Assembly (NCBI RefSeq): GCF_025943985.1
Contig: NZ_JAPCWE010000001.1
Coordinates: forward strand, 140,594-204,593
Length of the DNA: 64,000 nt
Reading direction: 5' to 3'
Source: Anaerorudis cellulosivorans
GTDB taxonomy: Bacteria > Bacteroidota > Bacteroidia > Bacteroidales > Dysgonomonadaceae
A program made the translations under genes and the position numbers. How positions within the stretch are numbered: the stretch's first letter is position 1; each line of letters begins with the position of its first letter. This document shows positions 53,701-61,473 of the stretch, in pieces. Below the pieces are notes generated by a model that was given only the letters and a program-made list of their open reading frames with translations, had not been told where the DNA came from and did not search any database.

Positions 53701-55004
53701 TTGTGAGCAATCCCGAAAACATCTCCGGTTATTTTGATCCCGACAAAATAGACAAGATACTCTACAATCTCATCTCCAACGCGGCCAAATATACACCGGA
53801 GGACGGATTTATTCAGGTAAATCTCTCTTACAGAAACAATAATCGCGACTATGTTCTTCTATCCGTCAAAGACAACGGCTGCGGCATCTCGTCCGAAGAT
53901 CAAAAAAATCTGTTCACCCGTTTCTACGAAGGTGATTACCGTCGCTTCAATACCACCGGAACAGGAATCGGGTTATCCCTTACCAAAGACCTGGTCAATC
54001 TCCACTATGGCGATATCCGGGTGGAAAGTGAAAAAAACAAAGGTTGTACTTTCTTCCTTACTTTCCCCATCGAAAAATCATATTTCAACTCTTCTGAAGT
54101 CGAAGAAGAGCCGGCCGTTGTCATTGATGAAGAATGCACTAATAATCCGGCTCAAACCACAGATGTTTCCGAGAACACAGACTCCAAAAACAAATTACAA
54201 GCGCCTACGCTGCTGGTGGTCGAAGACAACGAAGAATTGCTGCAACTCATGGTACGCCTGCTGGGTAAAGAGTACAACGTACTCACGGCAGAAAACGGCA
54301 AAGAGGCTGTCACTATTATCGAAAACGAAACGGTGGAACTCATCATCTCCGATATCATGATGCCCGAAATGGACGGCATCGCATTGTGCCGGTTCGTCAA
54401 GAGCACCATCGAATACAGTCACATTCCCATCATTCTGCTCACAGCCAAAAATAAGGAGGAAGATAAAGCCGAAGCCTACGAATCGGGCGCCGACGCCTTT
54501 ATCAGTAAACCGTTCAACTTGAGCGTTTTGTATGCACGAATCAAGAACCTGCTGAAAAACAGGGAAAGAATGGCCGGCGATTTCAAAAATCAGGTGTTTT
54601 TCGAGTTGAAAGACCTCAACTATACCAGTATCGATAAGCAGTTTATTCAAAAAGCCATCGATTGTGTTTACCGCCATCTCGACGATGTCGAATTCGATCA
54701 GGCACAATTCGTGGAAGAGATGGGAACCAGCAAATCCACGCTCTACAACAAACTCAAATCGCTCACCGGCCTCAATACCTCGGCTTTCATCCGTAACATC
54801 CGCCTGAAAGCTGCCTGCAAAATTATGGAAGACACCCAAAACATCCGAATATCCGAATTGGCATACAATGTAGGATTCAATGATCCCAAATATTTCAGCG
54901 CCTGCTTCAAAAAAGAATTCAACATGCTTCCGAGCGAGTATATGGAAAAATTCACCATCAAGAACGAGTCAAAGGGAGAACAGGTTGAAAAAGGAAAACC
55001 GTAA
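50769..55004 (+). CDS. Hybrid two-component system sensor-regulator (HTCS)
   Basis: Single-chain two-component regulator of about 1411 residues. Signal peptide (1-29); periplasmic two-bladed propeller built from many two-component-propeller repeats (IWIGT.. and LWLGT.. motifs, about 55-745); Y_Y_Y domain (about 750-820); one transmembrane helix near 835-857; HisKA with ITHEFLTP histidine near 890; HATPase with NLISNAAKY and GTGIGLSL (about 990-1105); receiver (about 1143-1258, SDIMMPEMDG); AraC-type helix-turn-helix (about 1277-1400). Such proteins bind an oligosaccharide and activate the neighbouring PUL operons. The ATG at 50769 is chosen because it begins a normal signal peptide; an ATG at 50712 and a TTG at 50664 are further upstream. 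Confidence 0.95.
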   Translation: MKHYLRYRSIKKYSAVLLLFLWLKGINAIDAATPKEHTTTQGQVAQREQAEQKKHVPLTFNQLSTSDGLPTNEVQKVYQDKDGFIWFATRYGLCKYDGYQISVYTRRLNNPNSLSNNNILCLAEDHDHHLWIGTQDGLNVLNKKTGDIKRVPVPGIPNPVVSCILVTRDDEIWLGLDEGLFRYSPEQNEFVYLNRNSTNGVLSDSPVKSLLEDSCGDIWIGTWNRGLFRYDSKKQVFVPYPQMNERNSAHVIYEDSRKNIWIGTWDAGLQLLKNPRDPENVSWQTFRNNPADNFSLSDNIVYDICEDVNTGALWIGTRSGLSILEYDHPERFINYKSTQSFYRIPSDEINSIIRDHENNIWIGTIGGGVFITHTEKTPFHTFTVNIPQVPTSTVRSLLVDQDNNIWIGIGTYGLVYYNRKNGTYRHQSQIPELKTMGYATIYDILQRKNGEILFASYGNGLYSYRKGMPCRQFTYANSSFIKEDRIISLYEDSHANCWIGTQTGVGVLSPDGNGFTLNDLSAGNQNLSQCYVKDILEDPNHNIWLATINYGLIRLSGDFASMQHITCKNYCFEKQNISTNSVLCLHLDKSNRIWAGTENGGLFLYDEKTDSFIEKNPPHNILGDMVGSIEEDREGNLWLGTNKGLIKLSFNPEAELDSFRIYTTTDGLQDNFFIPKSSFNHDGELFFGGYKGFIGFSPELIKHAVVESPFFVTDIKIFNRSVSGMQEKERKKILAQIPPYTKRLIIPHKYNNFSIEFASLSYRNPELSQYAYKLDGFDKEWQYTDSKRHFAYYNNLSPGNYTFMLKATSQNGIWNNEIQQISVEVLPPFWLTWWAFTLYVVISLTIAYLIYRNIRNRIQLKNQLQLKQMEQEKAEELNQTKLQFFTNITHEFLTPLTIISASVDELKMTTPRSDDIFTVITQNIHRLMRLFQQILEFRKAESGNLRLRVSYGNLSDFVRTKTESFRPLIKKKKIHLSFVSNPENISGYFDPDKIDKILYNLISNAAKYTPEDGFIQVNLSYRNNNRDYVLLSVKDNGCGISSEDQKNLFTRFYEGDYRRFNTTGTGIGLSLTKDLVNLHYGDIRVESEKNKGCTFFLTFPIEKSYFNSSEVEEEPAVVIDEECTNNPAQTTDVSENTDSKNKLQAPTLLVVEDNEELLQLMVRLLGKEYNVLTAENGKEAVTIIENETVELIISDIMMPEMDGIALCRFVKSTIEYSHIPIILLTAKNKEEDKAEAYESGADAFISKPFNLSVLYARIKNLLKNRERMAGDFKNQVFFELKDLNYTSIDKQFIQKAIDCVYRHLDDVEFDQAQFVEEMGTSKSTLYNKLKSLTGLNTSAFIRNIRLKAACKIMEDTQNIRISELAYNVGFNDPKYFSACFKKEFNMLPSEYMEKFTIKNESKGEQVEKGKP

Positions 55005-55049
55005 ATTAAACGAAAAAACCAAAGATTGAAACGGGAAAGCCAAAAAAAC

Positions 55050-55105
55050 GGCTGCATCTTCCCGTCGTTTTGCAAGCAGATGTGCCTGTACGGGAAAATG
55101 CAGCC
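55050..55105. terminator. Terminator between HTCS and GH51 genes
   Basis: 16-bp arms with one mismatch: GGCTGCATCTTCCCGT (55050-55065) and ACGGGAAAATGCAGCC (55090-55105), 24-nt loop. On the minus strand the stem is followed by GTTTTTTTGG, a good T-tract for the GH51 transcript; on the plus strand the tract is weaker. Confidence 0.8.
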
Positions 55106-55139
55106 TTGAATCTAAAAAGCCGAGATAAAAAACCCTACA

Positions 55140-56690
55140 TCATTTGATTTCCAACGTGACAATAGATTTTGCCGGAAGATTCACCGTCAGTGCACCGTCA
55201 CCTACTATTTTTGCACCGTTAAATGCGGTCGGTTTCACCGTATTCGGGCTCTCAAACGTATTGTGGTCGGTCAGATTAGCCGCCATTAAGATCTCTCCGG
55301 TAACTTTTTTGCCCTTCAATCCGGCTAATTCCACGGTAATTTCCTGACTGTTGTCGGCATCCACGTTCGAGAGAGAAAGATGAATCACCCCGTTCTTGTC
55401 GCGCGAAGCCGTAGCACTGATCATCGGCACCGTACGGTTTTCTTCCACTTTCTTTTTTTCGCATATCAAATCAAAAGGCAGATACGTGGCATCCTGATGC
55501 ACCTTATACATCCGGAAAACGTGATAGGTTGGCGTCAACACCATTCTTCCTTTGTCATCCGTCAAAATCATGGACTGCAACACATTCACCATCTGGGCAA
55601 TGTTGGCCATCACCACCCGGTCGGTATATTTATGAAAAACATCCAGCGTAAGCGCAGCCACAAAAGCGTCGCGCATCGTATTCTGCTGATACAGATGCCC
55701 GCGCACCGTACCCGGTTCTTCATCCCACCAGGTACCCCACTCGTCCACCAACAAACCCACTCTCTTTCGTGGATCGTATTTGTCCATGATGGCAATATGG
55801 TTCTTCAGCACTTGCTCGATTTCCAGCGCCTTACCCAGCGTCCGGTAATACTCCTCTTTCGCAAACTGCGTGGCAGAGCCTTTGTTGTCCCAACGGTGTA
55901 CGGTATAGTAGTGCAACGAAAGACCGTTCATGTGGCGACCGGCATTTTTCATCAGCACTTCCGTCCAGTTGTAATCGTAATCGCTCGCACCGCTGGCCAC
56001 CTTGTACAGCCGATTTTCGCCGTAATTGCGGCAATAGGTCTGATAACGCCGATACATATCCGAGTAAAACTCGGGAGTCATGTTTCCTCCGCATCCCCAG
56101 CTTTCGTTACCCACACCGATATATTTCACTTTCCAAGGCTTCTCTCGCCCGTTTTTGCGACGCAATGCCGTCATCTCAGACTCGGCATCCGATGTCATGT
56201 ATTCCACCCATTTTGCCAGTTCTTCCACTGTTCCGCTACCCACATTCCCGCTGATATAGGGCTCGCATCCCAACATCTCACACAAATTCAAAAACTCGTG
56301 CGTGCCAAAACTGTTGTCTTCCACCGTTCCTCCCCAATTGGTATTCACCAGTTTGGGACGTTGTTCACGGGGACCGATCCCATCCATCCAATGATATTCG
56401 TCGGCAAAGCACCCTCCCGGCCAACGGATTACGGGTACCTGCAACGCTTTCAATGCTTCAAATACATCTTTGCGGTAACCGTTGATATTGGGAATGGGAG
56501 AATCTTCGCCAACCCATATTCCGCCGTAAATACACCGACCCAGATGTTCGGCAAACTGACCGTAAATCTCTTTGTGAATCACCTGTTCACCTTTGTCGGG
56601 ATAGACCCGCATCACCGGTTTCTGCTGAGCAAACATCGCAACAGAAACCATTACCATTAAACTCAATACACTTGTTTTTCTCATTTTCAA
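55140..56690 (-). CDS. GH51 alpha-L-arabinofuranosidase
   Basis: 516-residue exported GH51 enzyme (signal to MFA-QQ). The acid/base is E196 in [11 protein letters not shown] and the nucleophile E317 in [25 protein letters not shown] and [14 protein letters not shown] are family hallmarks. A C-terminal beta domain follows the TIM barrel. It hydrolyses terminal alpha-L-arabinofuranose from arabinan, arabinoxylan or arabinogalactan side chains, in the periplasm. It is the last gene of the second PUL cluster, 135 bp after the second GH51 gene (a 30-codon ORF lies in that gap), and ends at a strong hairpin terminator. Very close to the abf genes of Bacteroides in layout. Confidence 0.94.
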   Translation of the reverse strand: MKMRKTSVLSLMVMVSVAMFAQQKPVMRVYPDKGEQVIHKEIYGQFAEHLGRCIYGGIWVGEDSPIPNINGYRKDVFEALKALQVPVIRWPGGCFADEYHWMDGIGPREQRPKLVNTNWGGTVEDNSFGTHEFLNLCEMLGCEPYISGNVGSGTVEELAKWVEYMTSDAESEMTALRRKNGREKPWKVKYIGVGNESWGCGGNMTPEFYSDMYRRYQTYCRNYGENRLYKVASGASDYDYNWTEVLMKNAGRHMNGLSLHYYTVHRWDNKGSATQFAKEEYYRTLGKALEIEQVLKNHIAIMDKYDPRKRVGLLVDEWGTWWDEEPGTVRGHLYQQNTMRDAFVAALTLDVFHKYTDRVVMANIAQMVNVLQSMILTDDKGRMVLTPTYHVFRMYKVHQDATYLPFDLICEKKKVEENRTVPMISATASRDKNGVIHLSLSNVDADNSQEITVELAGLKGKKVTGEILMAANLTDHNTFESPNTVKPTAFNGAKIVGDGALTVNLPAKSIVTLEIK

Positions 56691-56733
56691 TTCTGATTTA
56701 ATACCAATTTGGCGTTTTATCGATTTTTCTTTC

Positions 56734-56826
56734 CTATTTACAGTATTTCTTCAATCGCTCATATTCTTCTTGGGTTATTTGAATCACCGCACCGTGTTTT
56801 TGATTCGAGAAATTGGTACGTTTCAT
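56734..56826 (-). CDS. Possible 30-codon mini-gene coupled to the GH51 stop
   Basis: A short ORF of 30 codons begins with an ATG whose first base is the last base of the upstream GH51 TGA stop (TGATG, 56828-56824) and ends at TAG 43 bp before the next GH51 start. The peptide is basic and probably helical at its end ([14 protein letters not shown]), without a signal or membrane segment. The one-base overlap is the classic re-initiation layout. It has no recognisable family. It could be a real micropeptide, a device that links translation of the two hydrolase genes, or chance in a 135-bp gap; I put these at similar odds. Confidence 0.35.
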   Translation of the reverse strand: MKRTNFSNQKHGAVIQITQEEYERLKKYCK

Positions 56827-59348
56827 CACCCCTTTGTCGAAATGTCCGATATCGGTAAATGTTTCGAAAGACGCAAAACCGTAAACGAATACGCCGGCAA
56901 CACCACGTTGTTGTTTTGTATTTTCTCCTTTACGGTAGCTGGTTTCGCTGTTTTGTCTGAAGGATCTCCGGTTAAAACCGTTTTTTCGACAGGCAAATCC
57001 CCAAAGTCGAAATTCCGAAACGCAACCGTTATTTCCACCGGCAACATGTTGACCAGTTTCACGATATAATCTCCCGTTGCCGCATCCCTCACGATGGAAT
57101 GGGCAAAACGCGCACGAACTTTTGCGTTGTCCGTCGCCATTTCAACCCTTGCCGGAATGTACTCCTCACCGGCATTGTTCCCGAAAAGTTTTTGAACCCA
57201 ATAACCCACCGTGGGTTTCACTTCGGTGTTATTGAAATAAATCAAATCGGGATTCCATTGCGTATGTCCCTCTTTAGCTAGCAGCGGGGCATAAGAAGCC
57301 ATCATTACCACATCGCCGTTGCGTTCAACGTTGCAAAGGTGCAGCGCTTCGGCAAGTGCCGTTTCCAGGTTGTTGGGTCTTCCGGGCAGGTGAGCCGCAT
57401 ATTCGCCGAGATACACTTTCGGTTTATTTCGGTCGTATTTATCGTAAAAATCCGCATTGTAAATCATCCATGCCGGCGATACATAATAATGCTCATCCAC
57501 CATCGGCACACCCAATTCAGCAGCAAACCGCCAACCCTCTTCATAATCGCTGCCCTCATAAAACGGTCCGGTAGTACCGACAACCGTAATTTCGGGATGT
57601 TTTTCCTTAATCGCGTTGAAAATCATTTCGAAACGCTCCTTAAACACCTCACTGATCAAGTCTTCGTTGCCGATGCCTATATACTTAAGATGGAAAGGTT
57701 CGGGATGTCCCGCTTGTGCACGGAGTTTTCCCCACCTGGTCGATTTATCTCCGTTCGCCCATTCAATCAAATCCAGGATATCCTGAATATAGGCCTCCAT
57801 TTCTTCAAGCGGAATGCCGCCCTGCTGACCGGCCAATCCGTTTTTGCCCTCACGTGAATTTTGACACGGCACACCGGCAGCAAGTACCGGCAGCGGTTCG
57901 GCTCCGATGTCTTCACAAAACTGAAAATACTCGAAATAGCCCAATCCCCTGGTCTGGTGATAACCCCAAAGATTAAAATCGGGTTTGCGCTCCTCCAACC
58001 TGCCGATCGATTCTTTCCACCGGTAGATATTTTCAATGCCGTTGCCGTGCGCTACACAACCACCTGGAAAACGCACAAATCGTGGGCTGAGGTCGGCAAT
58101 CGCCTGTGCCAAATCGGCACGCAAGCCGTTTTTTCGGTTTTTAAAGGTTTTTTGCGGGAAAAGAGAAAAAAGGTCACATCTTACTTCCCATCCTGCTTTA
58201 CTTTTACGGGAAGAAGAAACATCAGATACATAAATTGCAGTAGGACCATCAGCTCCTCCGATATGCTTATCGGGAAGTGAAGAAGAAGAAGAAGAAGAAG
58301 AAGAAGAAGAAGAAGAAGAAGAAACGGCAACCTGCAATTTTGCATTGGTGACTGTTTGACGAGCCGTCAATACCGATGCGTATTTTTTCCAATGCTTAGC
58401 ATTGACCTTGATGATCGCTTCGTTGCTCACCGCATTTCCTTTATCGTCGATCAGTTTAACGAAAATTCTTCCCGGTTTTTCCGCTTTGGCAAACATCGAA
58501 AAATCGTATTTGTCGCCCTGCTTAATCGCTATGCCGTCAAAACCCTCGTTAACCAACGTTTGGCCGGATTCCAACACCACATGGTGTGGATTATTGGGGT
58601 GTAAAGGATTGAGCGTATCAATCTTTATCTCATGGGGGGAATGCCGTGTGTCAATGGTCCATGCTGTTGTGCTGTTCCATTCGCGTCGATCTTTTCGGGA
58701 ATACTCGAAACCGCGGTTTTGCAGCAACTCGGCATACAACCCGCCATCGGCTGCATAATTGATGTCTTCAAAGAAAACTCCAATCAGTTTGTCGCTGATC
58801 CTCTTCGATTTATCGACATCGGCCTCAACCGTTACTTTCACCGGTTGCAGTCCGGAAAAACGCAGCGCATCGTCTTTCGCCTGCTCATCATAAAGTAACC
58901 TTTTGTAAGCACTCAGCTGCGCCGTCTTCATCAGGTTGTCTATGGTTTGCCAATCCACTTCGAACGTATTCGTAGAGGTCAAAAGATCTCCCTTTGCATT
59001 CCGATCGATATAATAATCCTGAGGTTTCCAGTGAATCAGATCCGGAGAAACCGTCCGACCGTAAACCGCTTCATCCACCCGAAAGACACACTTCCACAGC
59101 CCGTCTTCCCTTGTCAGCACGGGGTCATGCATCTTCTTGTGAGACCCCCACGGTCCGTAATCGCTACCTAAAAAACGATGATCGATCAAATGCCACTGCT
59201 CACCATCGATACTCCACTTGAAATACAAACCGTTGCGATTTTCAACCGTCAACCATGCCGAATCGGGAGTATCGGCAACAATCCTTCCCCAACCCGATAT
59301 TACCAACACACAGATCAACAAAATTTTAACAAAGCACTTCTCTCTCAT
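56826..59348 (-). CDS. GH51-type alpha-L-arabinofuranosidase with N-terminal extension and in-frame insertion
   Basis: 840-residue exported enzyme. Signal to about residue 25; an N-terminal segment with sugar-binding propeller-like sequence (about 27-150); an alpha-L-arabinofuranosidase N-part with a CBM-like jelly roll (about 180-390); a GH51 barrel with acid/base E562 (GIGNED) and nucleophile E649 (YLGEYAAH); and a C-terminal beta domain. Within the jelly roll, between KLQVAV and GWEVRCDLFSLFP, lies an insertion of 35 residues: fifteen serines (343-357), then LPDKHIGGADGPTAIYVSD. It likely removes arabinofuranose in the periplasm. It follows GH97 after 174 bp. The family is clear; the insertion probably lies in a surface loop and may be tolerated. 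Confidence 0.9.
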   Translation of the reverse strand: MREKCFVKILLICVLVISGWGRIVADTPDSAWLTVENRNGLYFKWSIDGEQWHLIDHRFLGSDYGPWGSHKKMHDPVLTREDGLWKCVFRVDEAVYGRTVSPDLIHWKPQDYYIDRNAKGDLLTSTNTFEVDWQTIDNLMKTAQLSAYKRLLYDEQAKDDALRFSGLQPVKVTVEADVDKSKRISDKLIGVFFEDINYAADGGLYAELLQNRGFEYSRKDRREWNSTTAWTIDTRHSPHEIKIDTLNPLHPNNPHHVVLESGQTLVNEGFDGIAIKQGDKYDFSMFAKAEKPGRIFVKLIDDKGNAVSNEAIIKVNAKHWKKYASVLTARQTVTNAKLQVAVSSSSSSSSSSSSSSSLPDKHIGGADGPTAIYVSDVSSSRKSKAGWEVRCDLFSLFPQKTFKNRKNGLRADLAQAIADLSPRFVRFPGGCVAHGNGIENIYRWKESIGRLEERKPDFNLWGYHQTRGLGYFEYFQFCEDIGAEPLPVLAAGVPCQNSREGKNGLAGQQGGIPLEEMEAYIQDILDLIEWANGDKSTRWGKLRAQAGHPEPFHLKYIGIGNEDLISEVFKERFEMIFNAIKEKHPEITVVGTTGPFYEGSDYEEGWRFAAELGVPMVDEHYYVSPAWMIYNADFYDKYDRNKPKVYLGEYAAHLPGRPNNLETALAEALHLCNVERNGDVVMMASYAPLLAKEGHTQWNPDLIYFNNTEVKPTVGYWVQKLFGNNAGEEYIPARVEMATDNAKVRARFAHSIVRDAATGDYIVKLVNMLPVEITVAFRNFDFGDLPVEKTVLTGDPSDKTAKPATVKEKIQNNNVVLPAYSFTVLRLSKHLPISDISTKG
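58210..58325 (-). repeat. In-frame insertion bounded by 11-bp direct repeats inside the GH51 gene
   Basis: GAAGAAGAAAC (plus strand) occurs at 58210-58220 and 58315-58325, exactly 105 bp (35 codons) apart. Removing one repeat and the DNA between would join KLQVAVSSS to RKSKAGWEV and restore the short turn usual for the family. The unit carries the GAA run and the GGADGPTAI-coding stretch (about 58227-58265). Confidence 0.75.
58279..58323. repeat. GAA trinucleotide repeat, 15 copies, coding for poly-serine
   Basis: Fifteen GAA units on the plus strand, read on the minus strand as one TCA and fourteen TCT serine codons. The count was made base by base. Changes in copy number keep the frame. 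Confidence 0.97.
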
Positions 59349-59473
59349 TCTTATATTTTTTATCCTTTATCTCATCTTATTTATATTTTAGCTACATCCT
59401 CTTCTTTGCAAAAAATATTTTCTCGACGCAGGATTTTCTTCGCCCTACATGAAAATACCGTTATATTTTTTTA

Positions 59474-59495
59474 TCCTGAATAAATTTATACAGGA
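59474..59495. promoter_or_regulatory. 22-bp imperfect palindrome between GH97 and GH51 genes
   Basis: TCCTGAATAAA followed by TTTATACAGGA is a near-perfect palindrome with one mismatched pair, in the 174-bp spacer before the GH51 gene at 59348. There is no T-tract, so it is more likely an operator or a processing stem than a terminator. Confidence 0.35.
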
Positions 59496-59522
59496 CATGT
59501 ATTTACATAAAACATATCGGCG

Positions 59523-61457
59523 TTAGTCGGTATAAACAACTGCTCCGCCCAATCCCTGCATGCGGATCGTCAAATTCCCCATTTTATCCACAGTCGCCGT
59601 TTTCAAACCAGCCGTTCGGTCGTCCTTGTCATAAAGGATTTTCACCTGCTTCCCTGCCAGCCACGGCAGCGACAACGTGAGTTCCTTGGGCTGATGATCG
59701 GCATGTGTGGCGGCAATATACCACTTAATGCCGGCCCGTCGCGCAATCACGCAGAACTTTCCGGGATAACCGTCCACAAAACGCGTCTCATCCCACACCA
59801 CGGGCACCTTTTTCATAAAATCGAGCACATATTCGGGCTGCTCCTCCAAGTTGTTCGGCGTAATGCCGAAATGCTGCAAGGGCGACTGATACAGCACCGC
59901 CGTCGCCACCTGAAACGCATCGGTCGTCCTGCGGTAATTACCGTAACTGTCGTCTTTCGAAAACCGACGGTTAAAAAACACCGGACCGAAATCCATTGCC
60001 GCCACCGCATTGCGCGTAAACGGCAAAATCGTGCTCACCAATGCCTCCTTGTCCGCAAAATCCTGACTGAAAACCAGGTTCTCCGAAGCCAGGGTCGCCT
60101 CGCTCGAAAAATGGTTGGGATACATCCGCTCCCATCCCCGCGGCAACGTTGTGCCGTGAAAATTCACAAACAAGCCGTAACGGTCAGCATCGGTCAATAT
60201 ATCCTCATACAGCTTCATCGTCGCCTGTTTGTCGCCGCCAAAGAAATCCACCTTGATTCCCTTCACTCCCAACCTCTTCATCCATTCCATCTCTTCCCGT
60301 CGGGCAGGAGCCGTATCCATTTTGTGCTTCGGTCCCTGTGGCGCATCATTCCAAGCCCCGTTGGAATTGTACCATAATATAACATCCACACCCTTCGACT
60401 GTGCATAGGCAATCAGCGACGGCATGTTCTCGTACCCGATCTGCTTATCCCACAGTGCATCGATCAGAATGTATTCGTACCCCATTGCCGCCGCCAGATC
60501 GATAAACGTTTGCTGATCCCTGTAGTTGCAGCTCGCATCCTGCCACAAGATCCAGCTCCACGTGCTGCGGCCGGGCACATAATGTTGCGAAGGCTCGTAC
60601 AGCGGTTCTATTCCGTTGCATGCCGAGGTGGTCTCTACAATCGGCTTCAGCGTTTCACCCACCGTCAGGGTTTTCCACGATGTCAGCAACGGCAACGCTG
60701 CCGTAACCGTGGTGTCACCTATTCCGCCGTTCTCTCCTTTCATCGGAAATTCAATCGTATACAACCCATCGGCCGTTCCATCGCTCAATCGCGTGCCTGC
60801 GTATTTGCTGCTCACGCCTGTTTCCGAAACCAGCACCCAACCATCGTTACCTACATGAAACAACGCCGGGAAAGTATATCCCAATCCGTACCGCGAAGGG
60901 GTTCCCACCGGCTCTTCCACCGTATATTCTTCTTCATAACTCGGTTTTGATTTCATCCAGCCGCTGCCCGCAGGCGCCTGCGGCGTAATAAAAGTAGTGG
61001 TACCGGCAGGAAAATCGAACCCCGTCCGTTCGCGGTAAATCGTACAGCGAGACTTGTCCTTCGAGCGAATGCGGTAAGCAAGCGAAATATCGTTATCGGC
61101 CACCCTGAATATCACATCCAGCGAATCGTTCCCGGCGTTGGTGTAAGTAGCCGTCAATTCGTTGGCCACATAGTGCACCCGGCTTACCTTGCCATGCAGC
61201 AACGCATACGTTTCGTCCACTTTCCGCATCACACTGCCGACATGATGCAGACCGGACGTAAAATCGCCGATCGAAGTCTCCACTCCCAGCGGCGAAGGCT
61301 CCAGCAGGGTTTTACCTCGATATTCCACTCCATACCGCACTGTCCCCTCTTCTTGCGTTAATTTCACTTTCAGCGCACCGTCGGGACTACACACCTCTTG
61401 TGCAACCATGCCCTCAACAAAGAAAATGCATAATAGTAACGAATAAAAACATCTCAT
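59523..61457 (-). CDS. GH97 glycoside hydrolase, retaining type
   Basis: 644-residue exported GH97 enzyme (signal to MVA-QE). An N-terminal beta sandwich (about 25-270) precedes the TIM barrel; the segment GIKVDFFGGDKQ carries D404, which by position marks the retaining branch of the family (the inverting SusB branch lacks it), and SEATLASENLVFSQDF is conserved. Retaining GH97 enzymes are alpha-galactosidases, and some from arabinogalactan loci cleave beta-L-arabinopyranose, which has the same stereochemistry. Either fits here. It lies 16 bp downstream of the GH127/146 gene, so the two are one transcript, and 174 bp upstream of the second GH51 gene. Confidence 0.92.
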   Translation of the reverse strand: MRCFYSLLLCIFFVEGMVAQEVCSPDGALKVKLTQEEGTVRYGVEYRGKTLLEPSPLGVETSIGDFTSGLHHVGSVMRKVDETYALLHGKVSRVHYVANELTATYTNAGNDSLDVIFRVADNDISLAYRIRSKDKSRCTIYRERTGFDFPAGTTTFITPQAPAGSGWMKSKPSYEEEYTVEEPVGTPSRYGLGYTFPALFHVGNDGWVLVSETGVSSKYAGTRLSDGTADGLYTIEFPMKGENGGIGDTTVTAALPLLTSWKTLTVGETLKPIVETTSACNGIEPLYEPSQHYVPGRSTWSWILWQDASCNYRDQQTFIDLAAAMGYEYILIDALWDKQIGYENMPSLIAYAQSKGVDVILWYNSNGAWNDAPQGPKHKMDTAPARREEMEWMKRLGVKGIKVDFFGGDKQATMKLYEDILTDADRYGLFVNFHGTTLPRGWERMYPNHFSSEATLASENLVFSQDFADKEALVSTILPFTRNAVAAMDFGPVFFNRRFSKDDSYGNYRRTTDAFQVATAVLYQSPLQHFGITPNNLEEQPEYVLDFMKKVPVVWDETRFVDGYPGKFCVIARRAGIKWYIAATHADHQPKELTLSLPWLAGKQVKILYDKDDRTAGLKTATVDKMGNLTIRMQGLGGAVVYTD

Positions 61458-61473
61458 TATCGCGTATTTTTTT

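Noticed and set aside
55380..56660. 426-codon open frame antisense to the GH51 gene at 55140
   Set aside because: The sense strand encodes an intact GH51 with both catalytic residues; the antisense product is rich in His/Arg/Phe without any family features.
58210..58325. A fused sodium-pump decarboxylase domain in the GH51 protein
   Set aside because: Only the short GGADGPT motif is present; none of the transmembrane helices of such a subunit are there.
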